64,000 nt of DNA, from assembly GCF_900162615.1 (NCBI RefSeq), contig NZ_FUFN01000010.1, positions 564,149-628,148 on the forward strand. Reading direction: 5' to 3'. The position numbers were made by a program, and so were the translations under genes. The stretch comes from Virgibacillus proomii (GTDB taxonomy: Bacteria > Bacillota > Bacilli > Bacillales > Amphibacillaceae). Shown piece after piece: positions 60,934 to 64,000 of the stretch; position 1 is the stretch's first letter, and each line of letters begins with the position of its first letter. A model generated the notes under the pieces. It saw nothing but the letters and a program-made list of their open reading frames with translations. It was not told where the DNA came from and made no database searches.

Positions 60934-61914
60934 GTGAAGTTCTCTACAATTGGTACAAGTTGGATTACAGAAGCTTTTATTGAAGCAGCAACATTATCTG
61001 AAGTAGCACAATTGGATTCCGTTTATTCACGGAGACAAGAAACGGCGCAAGACTTTGCCCAAAAGCACGGTGGGAAAACGGCATATACCGATATACAGCA
61101 AATGCTGGAAGAAGCTAATAGCGATTTTGTATATGTTGCTTCACCAAATATACTGCATCCCGAACATATAAAGTTGTGTATTCAAAACGGTAAACATGTT
61201 TTTTGCGAAAAGCCAATGGTCTATACCGAAAAGCAGTGGGAAGAAATAAGTCAACTGGCTCAAAAAAATCATGTGTTTGTTTTTGAGGGCTTTCGACACT
61301 TATTTTCACCTAATTATTATACGTTAAAAGAGCAAACAGCTAATATTGGGAAGATTCGAAGTGCGATGCTTCAATATGCAAAATATTCTTCCAGATATGA
61401 TAAGTATAAAGAAGGTAAAGAACCGAATGTGTTTTCACCAAACTTTGCCGGCGGGGCGTTAATGGATCTTGGAGTATATCCATTAAGTATGGCGATTGAC
61501 CTATTTGGGGCACCAAAAGAAAGCCGATATTTTCCAGTTCTATTATCAAACGGAATTGATGGAAGCGGAACGATCATACTTACATATGATGACTTTATGG
61601 TTACGATCCTATGTTCTAAAATAACGAGTGCGTTTTTACCATCGGAAATTCATGGGGAGGACGGCACTTTGATAATGGATGAAATTGCACCTATTTCTGA
61701 ACTGCAATTATATAACAGAAAGACGGATAAGACGAGTCAGCTGGGTCAGAAGCAATTTGAAGCCGATATGGTCTATGAGATTAAAGCATTTGTTCAGATG
61801 GTACAGGAACAAAATTGGGATCAGCATGACGCCAATTTAGAACGAAGCAGGTTAGTTGTTAGGTTAACAGAAAAAATGAGAAAGGAAAACGGCCTCCGTT
61901 TTCCCGGAGAATAA
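60934..61914 (+). CDS. Gfo/Idh/MocA-family oxidoreductase
   Basis: A 326-residue NAD(P)-dependent sugar-type dehydrogenase. The Rossmann half (about 1-120) includes GTSWITEAFIEAA, YVASPNILHPEHIKLC and CEKPMVYTEKQW, the EKP motif with the catalytic Lys. The C-terminal half has GGALMDLGVYPLSMAIDLFG (GGxLxDxGxY) and IHGEDGTLIMDE. The substrate is unknown. The start is GTG behind GAGGAGAG. Confidence 0.92.
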   Translation: MKFSTIGTSWITEAFIEAATLSEVAQLDSVYSRRQETAQDFAQKHGGKTAYTDIQQMLEEANSDFVYVASPNILHPEHIKLCIQNGKHVFCEKPMVYTEKQWEEISQLAQKNHVFVFEGFRHLFSPNYYTLKEQTANIGKIRSAMLQYAKYSSRYDKYKEGKEPNVFSPNFAGGALMDLGVYPLSMAIDLFGAPKESRYFPVLLSNGIDGSGTIILTYDDFMVTILCSKITSAFLPSEIHGEDGTLIMDEIAPISELQLYNRKTDKTSQLGQKQFEADMVYEIKAFVQMVQEQNWDQHDANLERSRLVVRLTEKMRKENGLRFPGE

Positions 61915-61946
61915 AATAATAGTACAGTACGACATGTAAGGTAGTA

Positions 61947-61991
61947 AAATGATCCTCCCGATTACGAATTAAGTTATCGGGAGGATCATTT
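61947..61991 (+). terminator. Strong terminator
   Basis: AAATGATCCTCCCGAT and ATCGGGAGGATCATTT, a perfect 16-base stem with a 13-base loop. Symmetric, so possibly bidirectional. Confidence 0.85.
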
Positions 61992-62133
61992 GGTGATTTA
62001 AACCGAAAGGAATACGTTAATTGAATTTGTAAAATGTTAGATCAACCAATCATCTTACTTATCTAAGTGAAGTCTAGTAATATACGTTTCTTTTAATTAG
62101 GATAAATATTTTTAGCATGCTTTACTCATCCTA

Positions 62134-62697
62134 TTATTTTGCTTGAGCTTTATCAGGACGAGCCCCGCTTTTCAATTCATCAATACTTAAGCCAAAAGTC
62201 ATTTGAAAGTGAGGGTAATCTTTAAAGCCATTCCAGTCTCCTCCCCATTCAAATCCTAATTCTTTAGCAATTTCTACTACTTCCAACCAGTCTGATTGAT
62301 TATTCCCATTACCATCATAGCTCGTATCCCAGATAACTTGTCCCTGTTCATTCTCTAAGGCAAAATCGATAGCCAATCCATAATTATGAAAGGATTCTCC
62401 ACCCTTTGCATTCGTAATAATCGCGCCATCATTTGCTCTTCCGCGTTTATATAATTTATTTTGTTCTTCAATCGTTCGCAGCGCCTCTGTAATGATGACT
62501 TGGATATTTTTTTCCGCTGCTAGTTGAATTAACTTATCCTTATTTTCTTCAACGACGGGATGCAGTTCGGTCGGCATCACCGCTTTTTTATGTTGTTTAT
62601 TTGGATGTTCATTTCTATCATTATACAAAACAAATAAAATAATAAGTCCTATAAAAATAATCAACCAAGGAAGCATGGCTTTTTTTAAGTTTTTCAT
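62134..62697 (-). CDS. Membrane-anchored M15 peptidase (CwlK-like L,D-endopeptidase)
   Basis: The protein has 187 residues. A basic N-terminus and membrane helix (about 12-28) precede an M15 domain: EALRTIEEQNKLYKRGR, the zinc motif SFHNYGLAIDF (HxxxxxxD), WDTSYDGNGN and the third ligand in YPHFQMTFG. B. subtilis CwlK, with the same plan, is an L-alanyl-D-glutamate endopeptidase acting on the cell wall. GAGGTG precedes the ATG. It is monocistronic. Confidence 0.9.
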   Translation of the reverse strand: MKNLKKAMLPWLIIFIGLIILFVLYNDRNEHPNKQHKKAVMPTELHPVVEENKDKLIQLAAEKNIQVIITEALRTIEEQNKLYKRGRANDGAIITNAKGGESFHNYGLAIDFALENEQGQVIWDTSYDGNGNNQSDWLEVVEIAKELGFEWGGDWNGFKDYPHFQMTFGLSIDELKSGARPDKAQAK

Positions 62698-62837
62698 GTT
62701 GTGTATACACCTCGAGAATAAAGCATAGTTATTTTAAAAATAACAAACAAAGCTACCATTTATCTCACATCTTAGTGTCGCAAGATTTCTGATTTAAGTA
62801 TTATAGAGAACACGTAGCACCTAAATAATTGTTTTAT

Positions 62838-63000
62838 TCAGGTCGATAGGACAGAAAAAACTTCATAACAACACACCGCGATTTTTTCAAGAATAATGGT
62901 AAGTTGACAGCGATACATCACAATTTTTCAAAAATGTCTCGAATAGCTACCTATCAGTGAATATGAAGGAAGCTCCGCGGAATATAGTTTCACTTTATAA
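62838..63000. repeat. Degenerate structured repeat (family C)
   Basis: GGTCGATAGGACAGAAAAAA, ACACACCGCGATTTTTTCAA, TTGACAGCGATACATCACAA, TCCGCGGAATATAGTTTCAC, TTTATAA. It has the same order as the element at 43790 and ends with the family A tail. The rest of 62698-63216 shows no gene. Confidence 0.6.
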
Positions 63001-63216
63001 TAATATCATGATGTTCATTTCATTTTTAAGTTATTAGAACAAAAGCTAGTAGCGCTAAGTTATTCACTCCTGATTTCTGATACTATAAATATACACATCG
63101 AATGACTTTCGCTGTTAACAATTAATCGATTCTTTACATGGAAAAATGGATTTGTATATTTTTTAATCATTTTTAACAGCTGCTAGAAACTCTCTGTATG
63201 ATAGGAAGAATTTTCA

Positions 63217-63992
63217 TTGATTAATGCACTTGTTTCTATTATCGGCTATTTAGCTGGATGCTTACATGGTTCTCAACTTGAAAGTATGTGTAGATATTAA
63301 AAATAGTGTTGTTAAAAATACAAGAGTTTCAAATACGGCAATTTTACTTCGCTGGATATATGGAATATTCGTTGCCTTGATTGATATATTTAAAGCGACT
63401 TTTGTTATTTTAATAGAGCTATATATTATAAATGAGTATGGAAATAGTGGTAAAGAGCAGACAATGCTCATCAATATTACTACCGTATTGTTTATATTTT
63501 AGGTCGGGTCATAATTATCCGATAACGATGAAATTTAGCGGAGGAAAAGGAACGGCATCTCTTGTTGGTGTTTTACCGCTGTTGATTGGAAAATTACTCT
63601 TATCAGTATTGGAATTCCTGCCTATTTTTTCCATTTAAACTGATTATTTAGTTATTGGTGTGTTATTTATGTATCCTTCATTCTTAGTGACAAGCTTTAT
63701 CCCCATGTAACAGGCAGTAAGACCTACCATGCTCCGAGGTGAAATCTAGGAGGATGAGCGGAGGATCGAACTATTAATAAATGCTTAATTCAGTTTATTG
63801 TGGCAATTGGTTGTGGATAAAAGAAAATCCCTACTGATTGAAGATTCCCTTTATATTCTCTGGATCAGAGCCAACATCTATCGTTATTATTTTCTTATTC
63901 ATTTTAAGAGTATAGCGAAACATAAAGAGAATTATAAACGTATAATAATGAAGCAGGAAACAAAACTATCAAGGATGTTCCGTAAAATTTAA
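63217..63992 (+). pseudogene. PlsY-like glycerol-3-phosphate acyltransferase pseudogene
   Basis: TTG 63217 behind AGGAAG starts MINALVSIIGYLAGCLHGSQ. After frameshifts the family text resumes: SNTAILLRWIYGIFVALIDI, HNYPITMKFSGGKGTASLVG (the diagnostic PlsY GGKG motif) and ISIGIPAYFFHLN. After an inserted repeat it continues SEPTSIVIIFLFIL and KHKENYKRIIMKQETKLS. At least three frame changes are needed. It is inactive and reaches the window end. Confidence 0.75.
63700..63862. repeat. Family A-related repeat inside the plsY-like pseudogene
   Basis: It starts around CTTTATCCCCATGTAACAGG (compare CTTTATCCCGCATGTAAGG) and ends with CCCTACTGATTGAAGATTCC then CTTTAT, the family tail. It divides two readable parts of the acyltransferase gene. 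Confidence 0.6.
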
Positions 63993-64000
63993 TTCATTGG

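Noticed and set aside
1..64000. tRNA or rRNA genes
   Set aside because: No cloverleaf-like segment with CCA end or rRNA-like sequence was recognised on either strand.

Overview
The window is chromosomal DNA from a low-GC Gram-positive member of the Bacillaceae. Evidence is the strong AGGAGG-type ribosome binding sites, frequent TTG/GTG starts, Bacillus-type operons (yclNOPQ siderophore uptake, hisZ-dependent his operon, B. subtilis-like single genes) and a candidate sigma-B promoter. An orphan ectoine-uptake ATPase (ehuA) and the overall gene set suggest the halotolerant Virgibacillus/Oceanobacillus group; this placement is inference.

Layout. 1-8.7 kb: an ABC exporter, pepT, a rhodanese-type sulfurtransferase overlapping tag, a chemotaxis receptor and a GNAT-like protein. 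8.9-20.4 kb: mostly single genes. They include a pentapeptide-repeat protein, a TetR/SDR pair, an ABC-F ATPase behind a putative attenuator with a 37-codon upstream ORF, an aldo/keto reductase, an HD-domain alarmone-hydrolase-like protein, type 2 IPP isomerase, a stress-type DUF2188 protein, an MBL hydrolase and a DsbA-family protein. 20.9-26.6 kb: an ascorbate-type (Ula-like) PTS operon in which a PRD regulator carries the EIIA domain and a full-length transketolase is the last gene. 27.3-31.3 kb: Fur-box-preceded yclNOPQ. An IS3-family element follows, inserted inside a long GAGGCTGGGA-type hairpin. 34.3-43.5 kb: the complete histidine pathway, hisZGDB-[repeat array]-HAF-IE-C on the minus strand with divergent hisJ. 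44.4-47.5 kb: a lipase-like hydrolase, murB and orphan ehuA.

48-59.7 kb is an accessory island with phage debris. It holds a holin, a GH25/LysM endolysin pseudogene, a 50 percent glutamine mini-protein, an ATP-grasp-like gene behind an in-frame stop, a small secreted peptide gene and a DUF1906 hydrolase split by a frameshift. It also holds a cluster resembling the staphylococcal type VII lipase toxin TslA: an N-terminal lipase domain with a C-terminal helical domain, a small helical partner, a YcxB-like membrane protein and a divergent DUF1433-type lipoprotein. 59.7-64 kb returns to housekeeping-type genes (panE, a YtzI-like mini-protein, a Gfo/Idh/MocA oxidoreductase, an M15 peptidase) and ends in a decayed plsY-like gene.

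The most unusual signal is a dispersed family of intergenic repeats, with at least seven good copies and more degenerate ones. They keep the same two- or three-hairpin layout and short conserved linkers, while the stem sequences differ between copies and stay complementary. One block is a 147-bp tandem array inside the his operon; another copy lies inside the plsY-like pseudogene. This looks like a structured-RNA or miniature mobile family. All functional assignments are from reading the sequence; no searches were run, and positions counted by eye may be off by one or two bases.
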